64,000 nucleotides of DNA. Origin: Monosiga brevicollis MX1. Lineage: Eukaryota; Opisthokonta; Choanoflagellata; Craspedida; Salpingoecidae. The notes beneath the pieces were generated by a model. It did not search any database. It was given only the letters and a program-made list of their open reading frames with translations, and was not told the origin of the DNA. The first letter of the stretch is position 1. Each line of letters starts with the position of its first letter. Location: the NCBI RefSeq assembly GCF_000002865.3, contig NW_001865039.1:616527-680526 (forward strand), in the 5' to 3' direction. This document shows positions 1 to 14,600 of the stretch, in pieces. The translations under genes were made by a program, and so were the position numbers.

Positions 1-201
1 GGCGCTTATAGCTCGTTCTACAAGCTGGGCTTCTATCGCAGTCTGGCGGCGTGTGTGGCGGCGTGCGAACGAACGCTGATCTGCCGAAATGTGTATGCTT
101 GGGTGGAGGATGGCAACGTGCTTTGCCACACTTTGCTAGCCGTCGACTCCAGTCCTTTCCCCACATCGGCCAACAGTATCTCTCTGACTCGCCGCACATA
201 A
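1..201 (+). CDS. 3' end of an unidentified gene (PAN/apple-like cysteine spacing)
   Basis: Frame 1 is open from the first base to a TAA at 199-201 and gives 66 residues with no start, so this is the last exon of a gene that begins outside the window. The peptide has cysteines spaced CVAAC, then about seven residues, then C, and another C about 14 residues further on. That spacing recalls PAN/apple-type extracellular modules, but the piece is too short to assign. I do not recognise a family. Codon use looks coding up to the stop, and the following 1 kb is pyrimidine-rich and non-coding in appearance. Confidence 0.5.
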   Translation, partial: GAYSSFYKLGFYRSLAACVAACERTLICRNVYAWVEDGNVLCHTLLAVDSSPFPTSANSISLTRRT

Positions 202-630
202 ACAATACATTTTTCGGGGCTATAGCCATGCAGCCCTTCATCTGAGTCATGTCTCTCCCACCTCTTGACATGCCTCGTCTTTCACGCTTTTGTTTTTATT
301 CCTCAGTTTTTTCTCTTCTTTTCCTTCACTTTTCTAGGCTGTGTTGTTTGTAAATCTGGTGTTTCTTCTGGAATTGAAAGGCATAAAGAAGGATGACACT
401 TTTTCTTATATACATCTGAAAGTCGAAAGCCAAATGTCACACACTGCTTGCTCGCACGCATGCAAGCTCTATCCATGATCGTGATGAAATCCATCGTGTG
501 GCTGATTGCATACAGCCCAAAACCCCAAGTTGCTTGCAACTGAACCACCAGCCAAACTGGCTGACACCCCCGTGACCTGGTGCTTGCACTTGACCCTCGA
601 CCCATTCCCCATCACATCACACAACCTGTG

Positions 631-670
<40 letters not shown>

Positions 671-1209
671 TCGCATCCCTCTTGCCTCATCGCATTGCAC
701 TGCGTCCCACTGCACGGCTTGTCTCGCCTCGCCTCGCCTCGCCTCTCGCTGCCGCCACCTACTGGATTCATTTCTTCTGGCCTCGCTTGTTTGGATCCCT
801 CCCCATCTTCTTGCCTCAGGTTGCTTTCGCTCGCTTGCTCTCTCTGCGTGGATGCCAGTGCATCGCATCATTTGCTCACCCCAGTGGTGCCCTTTCCCTT
901 TATCCTCTGCGTGCGTGTCTCACTCATCTCTGATGTTTTATTTTCTTTCCCCTTTCTCAAGTCAAGCACCCTGCGCCATTTAGCGCCTCCCCGCCTGCAA
1001 CACGCGCTGTACCCACTCAACCTTCATCACAGGTATGCTTGTTTTGCTTGTTGGCACGCCATCGCCCCTGGACTTCCGCCTTGCCTCGTCCGATCCCCTC
1101 CCCGCCAACGCCCCCGCCCCCGTCCTTGTCCAGGCTCTCACCCTCGCCGCAATCTGACTGGGCTGTGTTGAATTTGAGTCAGCTGCTTTGTGTCGTGCAC
1201 ACCATCATC
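202..1209. other. Intergenic region, pyrimidine-rich, with a (TG)n tract
   Basis: No convincing gene. Open frames here are low-complexity Ser/Leu/Pro or alternating Cys-Val translations of the TG repeat. It holds the 3' flank of the first gene and the probable promoter and 5' UTR of the CBM21 gene that starts at 1210. Confidence 0.6.
633..668. repeat. (TG)18 microsatellite
   Basis: An uninterrupted TG dinucleotide run of about 36 bases, roughly 540 bases upstream of the CBM21 gene. Confidence 0.95.
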
Positions 1210-2189
1210 ATGTCTGCTGCTGCTCGTCGCCGCCCATCGTTGAACCGACGTCGCTCCTGTGAATACGCCGCCAACGTATGTCATATCCCCGGCCCTTCGG
1301 CTGCTGGCCATCCCTTTTGTAACTTGGACGAGAGAACATTGTCACTCACGTTTTTGGGCTTCTTGTGTAGATGCCCACGACCTCGGCTGTCCATGTAGTT
1401 ACCTCCCCGTCCCAACAGCACCGACATGACAAGGAGCAGCAAGCCGCCGAAAGCGATGTTGTTCCGCTGGCTGTCGCCAAGATTCTGCAAAGTGTGTTTC
1501 TGTTTGCAATGATGTTGTGCACCTTTTGGCTCCTCACCTCTGCGAGTTACCAATGCGTGTGAGCTCACCTCACTGCGGCGCGTAATCCTATCATTCGGGA
1601 AGCGGCCGATGATTTTGGCATTCACAACCCCCGTGACGACTTGGTGACGGACTTTGAGCTGGCCGCGGATGACAAGGGATACTTTGCCGTTCTCTATCAG
1701 CAAGGGATTGCTCTGCGCAACGTGATCTTTGATGGTCACGTCATGCATTGGTGCGCCAATCGCCCTCCTTGGCGCGCGCCTCTGTCTCATTGCACGCGTT
1801 GAGCTCGATCTCTCACCTCTGGGTCGCTACGGGAACCCAGCATCATTGGTGTGGTTGATGCCCACCCCGACATGAATGTCCGGATGCGCATGAGTTGTGA
1901 TGGTTGGCAAACTCAGCAAGATTTGCCGTGCAAGGACATTACATCCATAACGAGCCAGCACCCCGGATGCCAATTTTTCTGGGTGAGTGTCAAAGTACCT
2001 GCGCGCAAGTGTCGGGCAGATGCGGATGCTGATGCCGTGCTGCCCTTGTTCTTCTGCTTGTTGCAGGTGTCATTGGGCTGCCGGAACGGCCAGGTGCAAT
2101 TCGCGTTCTGGAGTTCTAGCGCAAGCGCCGGCACAGAGCGTTGGGATAACAATTTTGGACGCAACTTTGCCGTCTCCTTCCAGCAATAA
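1210..2189 (+). CDS. CBM21-domain protein, probable glycogen-targeting regulatory subunit of protein phosphatase 1
   Basis: Five exons: 1210-1275, 1371-1491, 1603-1750, 1841-1982 and 2067-2189. They join in frame to about 199 residues. The C-terminal half is a CBM21 carbohydrate-binding module. It has VIFDGHV (first strand pair), VRMRMSCDGW (the V-x-V/M-R-x-T/S-x-D-x-W element) and the hallmark WDNNFGRNF near the C-terminus. In animals and fungi this module directs PP1 to glycogen (PPP1R3/GAC1 family); by family knowledge the role is control of glycogen synthase and phosphorylase. The short N-terminal part is basic and Gln-rich. I could not find a clear RVxF PP1-docking motif, so a plain glycogen-binding protein is the alternative. 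The acceptor of exon 3 could also be after 1563; both keep the frame and differ by 13 residues. Confidence 0.82.
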
Positions 2190-2604
2190 CCATTCTCCTT
2201 TGGCATATATCGCCAGCGCATGCTTCCTCTTGTCGCTGCCTTCTGATTGTTTCCATGCATGCCGTCTTGTTGCGGCTACCCAACTGTGAGGTCGCCTGCT
2301 GGCATTCAGGGCCACGGGCTTGCATCTGCTACGCTTGTTTCTGCTACAGCGGCCAATAGACCGCCGTTTGTTCGATGGTCGCCTGTGTATACGCTTCGCG
2401 TGACTAACATTTCGTGAAAAAAAAATTTAATGACTCGACCCTATTTTTCCTTTCTCTCAATCTCAATTATTCGCAAACCTTGTCGCGCTGTCTTAATTGT
2501 GTGAGCACTACACCTTTGAGTCCAAGTTGGAGTTGCAGAGCATGAGGCTGAGGATTGGTTCAGGTCTTGGGCTGAGTAGAGATTGGCACCGCCAGAAAAA
2601 GAAT
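2190..2604. other. Convergent intergenic region
   Basis: It separates the 3' ends of the CBM21 gene (+) and the propeller gene (-). AT-rich stretches near 2415-2475 are compatible with 3' processing signals, but I see no AATAAA that I would assign. No gene. Confidence 0.5.
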
Positions 2605-4880
2605 TTAGGCGGTCATGTGCTTGGCTGGGTTGATGGCGTAAAGGATGCCAAGGTTTTCATCTTGATCGCCTGCGACAGGGGCATCGAGAGTGGCTGTATT
2701 GCAGGCGAAATAGACCATGCCTGAGTCGGAGATGGCAGCACTGGCAAAAACATTGGCGCAAGTCGCAAACTTGAACCTGCGTCGGACACAGACAGAGACA
2801 GAGACAGAGACATAGTCAGAGAGACGGAGAGACGGAGATACGGCCAGACACGCAGCAGACTGTGGATCAGGCCAGGAAGTGGGTGCCACTTGATCGAGCC
2901 AAGGCGCCTTTTGAGTCAGAGCACGAAGAGTCGATTGGGTGGCGCGCACACGGCTAGCATACTGACTTGAGCTCGCCTGTAAGTCGGTCAAGAACGTGCA
3001 TGTTGTGGTCGTTGGAGCCAATGTAGACCAGGTCCCGTGACAGCGATGGGCTACCGTTAAACTCCTGCGAGGCATGATAATCCCAGATTTTGGTGCCTAA
3101 AATGGATACAGGTGGGCCCAGATGGTAAGAGGCAAGTTGACCCCATGCTGGGTGAACAGATACTAGAGCATGTCGAGCCTACCCGTGGTCGCGTTGAGGG
3201 CAATGACGACTTGCGATTCTTCTGCCGACACGTAAACAATGTCATCATGATAGGCCGTATGTGACTCAATCTCGCCTTCCGTGTTGTAGGTCCAGATAAT
3301 CTTGCCCGTCTCCACGTCCATCTGAAGGTAAGGTAGGGGAACAAATCAAGCTGCACTGGCCTGGGAGCCATGGCCGACTAGACTGTGGCCGCGACGCCGC
3401 AAAGCTTAGCGACCACGCGGAGAGAGTATTGTGTACCTTGTACAAAATCATGCCCCAGGTACCAATGAACATGTCATTGCCCACGATGGTGGCCGAGTTA
3501 TCTCCGCCGCCTGGTGTCAAGGTGCGCCAAATCATGCTGCCATCGCTCAGCTTGATGGCATACGTGTAGTTGTCAAAGCTGTGGAAGATGCTGGAACAAA
3601 AAATAGCCGGCGGTGGGTCATGAGGTTGTCGGTGGCAGACAGGATCACCTGCCGGCTGGCGGTTCACATTGACATACGTGCGGTCGGGCCAGGCCGAACC
3701 GATGGCTGGGCCTGAGCCGATTTGGGCGCCGGACATAAACGTCCACAGCAGCGTGCCATTGCCTGCCAGAAGCGTACGGATGGGAGTCGCCACCAGCAAA
3801 GAATTACAAATCGATCAGAAGAGTATCATAGCCACGCGTTGGGAGTTCAAGAAGCGAACAAGGCAGAGGGCTTACGAGCAATATGGTACAGAATGCTATC
3901 ATGACTGCCAATCAGCACAGTGCCTTGGTCCGTGATGGTGGGGGGCGCATAGATCTATTGAATGACCGCCCATGTTTATTTGGTGTTGGTAGTGTGCGCA
4001 CGTGGCAGTGCAGCGCTGTATCTAGGGAGCCGAGGAGGGTAGTTGGAATCGATACGCACCTGGTCCTTGGTCGGGACGCGCCAGATGAGGGAGCCGTTGG
4101 CACTGAGCTACTCAACAGGAGGCATAACGTGAGTGTATCTATGCAACCCGTATTGAGACACTTCTTTGGCTGCGGTCAAGATACAGCTGTCCACAGCTGC
4201 AAGCATGCCGCGCCACAAAGACGCGAGCCAGCAGGTAACTGACCATGTACACGTAGTGATCGTAACTGCCAAAGACAACAGACATGTCATCGAACACGGC
4301 GGGCGAGGAGCGCACGGCACTAAATCGAGGTCGAGTGTTAGGTCAACAGCCATGTGAGGACAGTGGGGATCTCCCTATTGGTCATTAGAGCCAGGCCTTT
4401 GCAGTCATGCGTTGGGCGCCTGAGGATGCACGGCCCGGGTGTGGGTGCCACTCACCCATCCGTCTTGTAGACCCAGAGGAGATCACCAGTGGCTTGTTCA
4501 AAGCAGTACATGTTGCCATTGTCGCTGCCTACCCAGACACGACCACCCGCCACGGCTGGGGATGCGACCACGCGATCGTGGGCGTTGAAGCTCCATTCTG
4601 CCAACGTGCCTTCATTGGAGACATTGTTGAAGCTGGCACATTGTGGGACGTCAGTGGTTTGGACCGGGCGGGTCGGAGCAGGGGTTGGAGATCAAAGCGG
4701 TGGCTAGTCAGATACAAGCAAGCATGCTGGAGCGTAAGCGTGCACAAATTTTGGGCATGGCAACACGCACCTTTGGTATTCTGGTGTGCGCCCAAACTGA
4801 GGCCAGTCACCCGGGTGCAGCTGGGCCTGAGCTACCACGCCCAAGAACGCCGCCGCCAGCAGCAGAGACAGTTGAGCCAT
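2605..4880 (-). CDS. Secreted PQQ-like beta-propeller protein (BamB/quinoprotein type)
   Basis: Ten exons on the minus strand: 4771-4880, 4456-4632, 4244-4319, 4060-4107, 3876-3954, 3678-3762, 3437-3590, 3183-3321, 2967-3096 and 2605-2776. They sum to 1170 bases, 389 residues, with every junction phase consistent. An N-terminal signal peptide (MAQLSLLLAAAFLGVVAQA) leads into DWPQFGR, a typical start of PQQ-propeller enzymes. Repeated blades have the form xSPAVxxxxVxxGSxDxxxYxxDxxTGxxxWxxxT: for example ASPAVAGGRVWVGSDNGNMY, SSPAVFDD, GSYDHYVYM, LSDGSMIWRTLTPGG, DVETGKIIWTYNT and YIGSNDHNMHVLD. The fold is clear. Catalysis is not, because I see no dehydrogenase-specific calcium or disulfide signature. 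The start lies in the divergent promoter shared with the otubain gene. It is probably a secreted or lumenal binding or scaffold protein; the bacterial look of the family suggests an old transfer, which is inference. Confidence 0.85.
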
Positions 4881-5319
4881 TGCAATCTATAAGACAGACC
4901 GGCAGTCCCGTTAACCAGTGCAGCTGTCAATCGCTTGTCCAGCTGATCCAGGGGACGGCTGCGATGTAAGTCTGTGATCAGTTGGCACGTGACCATTGGC
5001 TCGTGGCTTAGTTTGAGCAGAGTGCTCCAGCCAATATTGACGTGCTTTGTTCTTTCCCCGTCGCCCCATACAAAAACACACACACAGACACACACACACG
5101 CATACAAGCAGGCGATCCCAGGAGCTAACCACCTCAATCACATCGATGGGACTGGCCTTGAGTGAGATCGACTTGCGTAAAAAAAAAAAAATCAACCAGC
5201 AGTGCTTGCGGACCCGATTGCGGCACGGAAAGTAAATTACTTTTCACGAGGGGATGCTCATTTTGTTTGGGTCGTGTGCTTGTGTGGACGGTGACGGACA
5301 GTGACGGCGGCGTCTCACC
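4881..5319. promoter_or_regulatory. Divergent upstream region shared by the propeller and otubain genes
   Basis: About 440 bases lie between two start codons pointing apart. It holds a CA-rich tract (5075-5100) and an A-run near 5180-5192. No coding potential beyond repeat translations. Its role as a bidirectional promoter is inferred from gene orientation only. Confidence 0.5.
5075..5100. repeat. (CA)n microsatellite, interrupted
   Basis: CA dinucleotide tract with a GA interruption, inside the divergent upstream region. Confidence 0.85.
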
Positions 5320-6763
5320 ATGGCAAGCGAGGCAAGCGAGGTGGGAGAGGCCGCGGGCCGGCCCACGGATGAGGCTATCATGCGGCAGATGGAGGATATC
5401 AAACAGGAGGTGCGTCGGGTATGGCTAAGCACTGCTCAGTGCGTTGGTGGAGCCGGTGTGCGTTCATCCCCCGCAACGTAGGCGGCGCAGCATCCGCTCA
5501 TGGGTGAGCGCACGGGAATCGACGTCTTGTTGGCAGAGTACCCGGACCCGCTCTTTCACACCAAGCTTGAGGTATGACTGACAAATGGCGACGGGGCTCT
5601 CTGGTGCCACTTTTGACGGCTGCTCATCGGGTTTGGCGTGCACGTAGACGCTACAGCGTCGCCAGGCTAGTTTTCGACGCACTCGCGGCGATGGGTGCGT
5701 CGATCTCGACCGCAATGACCCTCGGGATTAGAGTCACTGCCGCTCTTGTTTAAACCTGACCCATGTTGTGCTCGGAAAACGAATGAGGCACGATAGAAAT
5801 TGCTTTTATCGATCATATGCCTTTGGTATTCTTGAACACCTGCTCCAGCACAAGGATGCCATTGATGGGTACGGGTCTCTGCCCTTCCCCGTGCTCGCTG
5901 CACCACGCCCCTACAATGCATTTGAAGACATGTCCTCCTCCACACTGGAACCACGTTAGGTTTTTGCTGAGGCTACGGGAGACGTATGAAATGGCATTGG
6001 CAGCCGGATGTCCGGAATTCACCACAGAAGACTTTTACGAAACGGTGTGTGGCAGCCACCATTCTCTTGCAGCCGGCTCTAGCGCATCCCATGGGTTCTG
6101 CTGCATGGGTCACATTCAAATTATCCTGGGATCGTCATGAATTGGGATGAGCGTGTCAGGTGGCCGACATGGTGACGGATCTCAAAGCGGACGAGGCGTC
6201 CCTGACCACGCTGTTGGCGGCCGTCAACGATGAAGGCCTATCCAACTACTTGGTGGCTTACATGCGGATCATCACCAGTGCCTACATGCAGGTGAGGCAT
6301 GCACGTCAAGCGCTTTCCAGCGTTGGTTTGTGATGCGACGACGTTCTCACCACGCCTACTCTGCTGGCCTCCCGGTGCCCCCAACCGTTGTTTCAGCTCA
6401 ACGCTGACTACTTCCAGCCCTTTATCGAGGGTGGTCTCACGGTGAAAGAGTACTGCAGCATCAGCGTCGACCCGTTTGGTGTCGAAAGCGAGCATTTGCA
6501 AGCCCAAGCCTTGATCTCGGCGTTGCGCCTGGGTTGCCGAATCACGTACATTGATCGAGTAAGGGACTTATACGAGCTCCAGCTGGTTGTCTCGTGTTGC
6601 TCGCCTCACGCGTGTCCCGATGCATCGTCTTGCGTAGTCACCGGGCGCCGAGCCTCCGTGCCATGTGCTTGAGGGTCCCGATGGATCAGGCCAGCCCGTC
6701 TGCCATCTGATGTTTCGACCGGGCCACTATGACGTCCTCTACCTGCCCACTGCAGCTCCCTAG
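5320..6763 (+). CDS. OTUB1: Otubain-type deubiquitinase (OTUB1/2 family)
   Basis: Eight exons: 5320-5409, 5482-5571, 5648-5694, 5797-5868, 5960-6044, 6160-6291, 6397-6558 and 6638-6763. They give 267 residues, matching human OTUB1 (271). The catalytic Asp and Cys sit in GDGNCFYRSYAFG, split by the intron after the third exon; the catalytic His is in RPGHYDVLY near the C-terminus. LLAAVNDEGLSNYLVAYMR and the CSISVDPFGVESEHLQ region match the peptidase C65 fold. The family cleaves Lys48-linked ubiquitin chains and, in OTUB1, inhibits E2 enzymes through an N-terminal segment. Here the N-terminal segment is short (about 60 residues before the catalytic core) but has the Ala-Gln-rich helix and LLAEYPDPLFHTKLE strand expected of the family. 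The orthology call to OTUB1 rather than OTUB2 rests on length and N-terminus only. The 3' end converges on CNOT11. Confidence 0.93.
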
Positions 6764-7034
6764 CGCCCTGACATTATCATGCTTCCCAACACCCAGAGTG
6801 ACGTGCCGTGCTTTCCTTTGTCAAAGAAAATCCATTCCATCGACGCAAGGACCACCAATCTCGCACCCATCATGGTATAGAAACTCAACCAACATTACCG
6901 CTACTACTGGTATCACCATCACACCATCACCATCATCATTATCGATTATCTGCCAGCGAATGTGGCGCTCGTGCCTATTTGTTCGCGTGATCCCACGTTA
7001 CGACGATATGGTGGGAGGCAGGCACACGCGACTC

Positions 7035-9509
<2,475 letters not shown>

Positions 9510-10985
9510 ACTGTTGGGGAGGGAGAGTGGACAGCAGACAGCGCTGAAAGCATCCCGGGTCAAAGGCAGCGCAATCTATGGGAGGCAGGTGAAAAAATTG
9601 TGTGAGGAAGGGTGGGACTGTGGTCGGGGCGTGGGTTGTGGTGTGTCAGTGAATGCATCAGAGGGACTGACCACTACGCGAGGATGCTTGAGACGTGCCA
9701 AGTCACGGCGATGACAGTGCCGCCGCGGCTTCCTCAAACGCGAGCGTGCTTGGAAAGCCTGAATCGCCTGGCCGCGTTGACCAGATTGGCAGGAACCAGA
9801 AAGAATCAGGGGAGCGGCCTCTGGGTGAGCCCTTTGCACGGCGAGCGATGACGAGAGGCGCGGGTTTGCAGGCTGGCTCACAAGGGCCAAAGCACAGTGC
9901 CCCCCATGGGCAGCAAAAGATCCAGAATCAAGAAGGCTTTTGGTTCAAGCAATAAGACCCACCGATGCTAATCAGGTCGGGACCAACAGGGTCAAGGGGT
10001 GTCGTTGACGCGTCGGGTCGTGGCGCGAGCCAGGGAGCGAGAACGAGAGAGAACGGGCCGGGTCGCCGTCGCCCCCGGTTCTTTGCTTTCAAGCTAAAAA
10101 GATGGCTGTCGAGCACTGGGTGGCTCTCTGACAATCTTGCGCTGTTGACAACAGACGTTGTTCGGGTTTCGACACGATTTACTTCTTTTTTTTCGTTTTT
10201 TTTTCCGTTTTGTGTGTGTGTTTATCCGTTTAATACCATACCTCGAGCGAAGCGGCCTTTGGTCTGACATTTGTGATTGGCAATGAGTGTGAAAAACCAC
10301 ACTTTGCAGACTTTAAGTGTGACGTGCACTACATTTTATCGGAATGCATGGCTATGTGGCGCGGGCGTGCTCCGGAAACGGTCACCCAAGCCAACAACGT
10401 TAATAAACGAAAAAACACCTCTCTTATTCTGTTTTGTCACACACACACACACATCTCTCTCTTTCTCTCTCTCTCTCTGTGTCTCTCTTTATTTCTTTTT
10501 CCATTTTCTGTGTTTATTGCTGAACCTCTGGCTTCCTATCAGGCTTTTTTACCATCTCTGAAAGATATTTCACCTTCACGCATCTCTCTGCATTAGCTTT
10601 GAATTTCCTACGTCTGATACCACACTTTGGCTCCACATCTCTATCCCACTCCCCACTCCCCCTCGACATCTCTGCTCAAACTCTCCCACCATTCGCGTTC
10701 CTCTCGTTCCGTCTGTTGCTGCTCGGTCGGTCGGTCATCCCATCATCTTGTGGTGATTGCCGTGAGGGCCGGGGGCGAGAGTGATTTGCCTGATTTGCTC
10801 CGCGCGGTCCTGTCATCACCGGTCCTGACTGCCTCCCTTGAGCCCTGTTGCGCTTGGACACCACGCGCGGTGCAACTGGCTTTTGAATGTCGATGCTGTT
10901 CTATCGGAGGTCGCCGCCACTTTGTGTTGGTTGTTCTTAGCGATACCAACTTGCCGCCCACCCCCTTTGAACGTCTCGCCAGACG

Positions 10986-11025
<40 letters not shown>

Positions 11026-11674
11026 CAACGGCCTCTTGTGGCTCGAAAAGCGCGCGCTTTGCATCTGCACACGCTGAAGCAGGTACCTACCAGCCTTCGC
11101 ACAAACCTGTCGCCTCACCCCGGCTTCCTTTGCTCAGCCCTTGGTCACCAAGGCCTCGAAACTCAAACAGCCTTGTCCTCTGGAAGCACCGAGCAAGCGG
11201 GGCCCTCATGTTGCCTCATGTTGCCGCTCGCTTCTCTTTCGCCTCTGTCTTTCTGCTATTACCGCATGCGGAAGCCACAGGATTGCCATCGCTGCCAACT
11301 CCATCAGCTCCATCACTTCCATAAGCTCGATCAACGCCTCGCACAGGGGCTGGAGTTTGTTTCTCGCGCTGCTGAGATCGTCCCATCTCCTCCAAACATC
11401 CGACCAGGTGTCTTCGTCACCCTGGGAGGCGACATGGCCCGCTAGGGCTGAGGGTTCTGCCTGAGGTCCGTCTTCAAGTTGCCTAGCTGCCTCGGCACAA
11501 GTTGACATTCAAGGTTTCCAGCCTCACTCTCTGTCTCACTCCCGCCGTCTTGGCCACACACGACGATGTGTTGGGCGTCTTGTTCTTGTCTTCTTTACTT
11601 TAGCTTCGTACCCGAAGGGTCAGATCGACTAGACACTCGCACGTTGCTCTCCTCCCAGGTCTCCCACCACCATC
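9510..11674. other. Long divergent intergenic region upstream of CNOT11 and MAST
   Basis: About 2.2 kb. Open frames exist on both strands but translate to low-complexity Ser/Arg/Pro or Cys-Val repeats, and I see no domain. CA- and CT-rich tracts lie at 10438-10490 and a TG tract at 10990-11023. The right part (after about 10600) is pyrimidine-rich and may carry non-coding 5' exons of the kinase gene. Confidence 0.5.
10990..11023. repeat. (TG)17 microsatellite
   Basis: Uninterrupted TG run about 650 bases upstream of the first coding exon of the MAST gene. Confidence 0.95.
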
Positions 11675-14600
11675 ATGGCACTGGCCGGCGAGCACTTGAT
11701 GGTCAGTCTGCACTGTTGTCGCGTTCAAGCTGGTGTGGCTGCACCTCACTTTTCTTTTGGGGATTTCCAGGAGCGCGGTCTGGCCCGCCATGATTCCGAA
11801 GAAAGCGCCTCGCTCCAAGTCCCTTTGAGCTTCCCGTAAGACTTTCAACGAACCCATTGCTCCAATAAGATTGACGCTTCTCTGCTCCAACCGATTTGTG
11901 CCACTCTCACACTCAAGCGCTTGTTTGGTACCCCTTTGACCGGCCTGCGACTACAGCATTCCCACGCGTGCCATCGCCGCCGATTCCCCCGAAGTATGTA
12001 TGATTTTGCGCTGTTTTATCAACCAAGCTGCTCTTGGTTGTACCGCTCTTGGCTATGCGCCGATGGACCGCCCAAGCGTCATCTTGCAACATTTGACCGC
12101 GCTATCGTTCAGCATGCGCCATTCTCACATCCCACTTCATTCTCCCATATCACATAGTTTGGCTGGTCCTCGTCGATTCGCTCAAGAAGAGGCAGTTCGC
12201 TTTACAAGCCCAAAACTTCCCAGAACCAGTTCAAGCTGCAGACTGGCCAGATTCGTCATAGCCGGCGCCGCAAGGTACTGTTGTTGCCACGCTCTCCAGC
12301 TGTCTGCCTCAGTAGTCGCTTTCGCTCCAGGCGCTGGGCTTCGCTTCCTCCTGCCACCGGCTTATACACCACACTCTCTGGGCTTTGACCCTTGTTGCTT
12401 CTGTTACCCGTCAATTACGATTAGGGTGAACGCTTCCGGCATCATTCCATGCCTGACTTGCGCGTGCCCTTCGATTGGGTCGACGATGCCGTGGTGCGGG
12501 TTTTCTTTCCCCCCTTTTTTTTTCACTTTGGACACCAACTCAGCTTGGTCTTGAGATACTTTCCCGTCTAGCTTCCATTCATCGCCTTCTTCTCTCGGCG
12601 TTCATGTCTGATGCCATGTCATTTTGTTTGCAATGTGCATGTTCGTACGTATCCATCATCCATAGGGTGCTTTCGCGGCTACGGGTGGTGGCATCAGTGC
12701 CAAGGGCCGTCGGGTGCAATCCTTTCGTACTTCGTTGCGCAAAAATCGTAGCCAGGTCTGCGCTTTTGATTGCATCACGCTCTTCCCAACCCACTTGTGC
12801 TTCCTTGAGCTGTACTCTCACCGTCTGGTCTTGTCTTGGGATGGTGGCCTTGGAGTAGAATTTGTCCCGACTTGCTTCACCCCATCGCGTGGAATCCCCT
12901 CTTGCGATCCAGGAGGATAGGTGTGAACGCCGGGATCCGAACCTGCTGCATCCAAATGCTTCATCTACCCGTCACTCATTTTTCCTTTCTTTCATATATG
13001 TGTGTGCGTGTGTTTGCGCGCGCGCGTACCTTTTTCTTGCTTGCGGGGGGTGTAGTACGAGTGGATCGATATCACGGTATCGATCTCGACGCAGTGTGCG
13101 AGGTAGCACGCGAGGCAGTGTAAGTCACGGCGCCATACACAAAGCTGTGGTATTTCGCGCTTTGAAGTCGTGTCGCAGAGCCTTTTCTCACCTGCAGACT
13201 CTTCTTTTGGTAAATTCAGGGGTCACCGGCAGTAGGCCGGCCTGATTCCGGCCGCGGATCCATCCGCTTGGAGCGCACGCGCAGTTGGAGTCCCATCCGT
13301 GAGCTGCCAAGCGTCAATCAGCCCTCAGAAGACTACGAGAATCGTTATCAAAGCATCTTACACCGCTTTGAGCGAAACATTGTCGATTTCCGCGCCTCAC
13401 TGGATGACAGCAACACTGATGGCAGTGACACCGTGCGTATCCGTCCATGTTATGCCGACATCAATGCTTCTTCAACGGCGCACGGCGTCATGCAGCGCCA
13501 AACGTGCAGGATCAGGCCATTCTTGTACTTATCAAGACCCCGGTGTGGCTTTGTGGCGTCATAGGCAGCCCAGCTCGGCTTGGTTCGCGAGCAGTTAAAG
13601 TTGAGCGTCCAGGAGATTATCGAGTGGTGCGGCAAGCAAGAAATGAATAGCCAGTTCTTGTCACAAACTTCAGAGCTCCTCGTCAAGCTGATGGAGCATT
13701 GCTCGCCGGACGACCCAGCCGTGACCAAAATTCGCACCCTTCTTCGTTACATTGCCACGCCTTTGCGCTTTTTAGAGTGTCTCGAGCCGGGTGTCGAAGA
13801 GGAGGGTACGTGTGAACACTCATGCATGACGACGCTTCTGTGTTCGAGCTTGGCCATGACGGCTGCCCTGTCCATCTCTACTCATCATTTTGGATCGTGC
13901 GCGTTGATTGGCATGGCGCAGAGTTGACGGATGACACCGCCCATGATATGCTGCTTGATCTCATTATCGGTGCTGATACGGGCGACAACAAGCACATGTC
14001 CAACTACATTTCCAGCCGTATGGTGTCAAACTTTGGTCCCGAGGATGCCGATGACCAGCAACAGAACTTTTACAAGCCTCAAGAGGGACTATTGCAACAA
14101 GGTAAACGTTTCCTCCAGCTTGGCCGACTGCCAACCAAGCATGACTTCAACTTTGTCAAGCTCCTCAGTGCCGGGGCTTATGGTGGCGTCTGGCTGGCCG
14201 TGCACCGTGACACGAGCGAGCGCGTGGCCATCAAAGTCTTGAAGAAGAAGGATATGATGGACAAAAATGTAGTGCGACAGGTCATGGCCGAAAAGAATAT
14301 TCTGCAGTTCGCTCGCAGCCCATTTCTGATCAATCTCTGGTGCTCCTTCACGACCAAAGAGTCGCTGTACATGGTGATGGAGTATGCATCGGGCGGTGAT
14401 CTGGCGGCTTATCTCAAAATGTGTGAGCGCCTTCCCGTGGACCAGGCCCGCCGATACATTGCCGAAACTATCTTGGCCGTCGAGTACATTCACGAGTTTG
14501 GAATCGTGCACCGTGACCTCAAGCCCGACAACCTCGTCATTGCGGAGAACGGCCATATCAAGTTGACTGATTTTGGCCTCTCCAAAGTGGGTGTCATGAA

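Noticed and set aside
506-1171. Open frames around the (TG)18 tract
   Set aside because: Alternating Cys-Val or His-Thr peptides are translations of the dinucleotide repeat.
3600-3680. Read-through of the propeller frame instead of an intron
   Set aside because: The frame is open, but the inserted residues interrupt a blade. The GTATGT donor at 3677 restores the DRT-IFHSFDNYTYAI continuity and keeps phase.
9576-9890. Minus-strand open frame of 104 codons upstream of CNOT11
   Set aside because: Composition not protein-like; CNOT11 already has a well-supported start at 9509. Probably 5' UTR.
10627-11445. Plus-strand open frame of 272 codons through a TG repeat
   Set aside because: Contains a Cys-Val run from the repeat and shifting frames; no domain. 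Could include 5' UTR exons of the MAST gene but not supported as coding.
12925-12945. Sequence resembling a tRNA B box (GGTTCGGATCC on the minus strand)
   Set aside because: The flanking bases do not form a T-stem, and no A box or acceptor stem is visible; it lies within the MAST gene.
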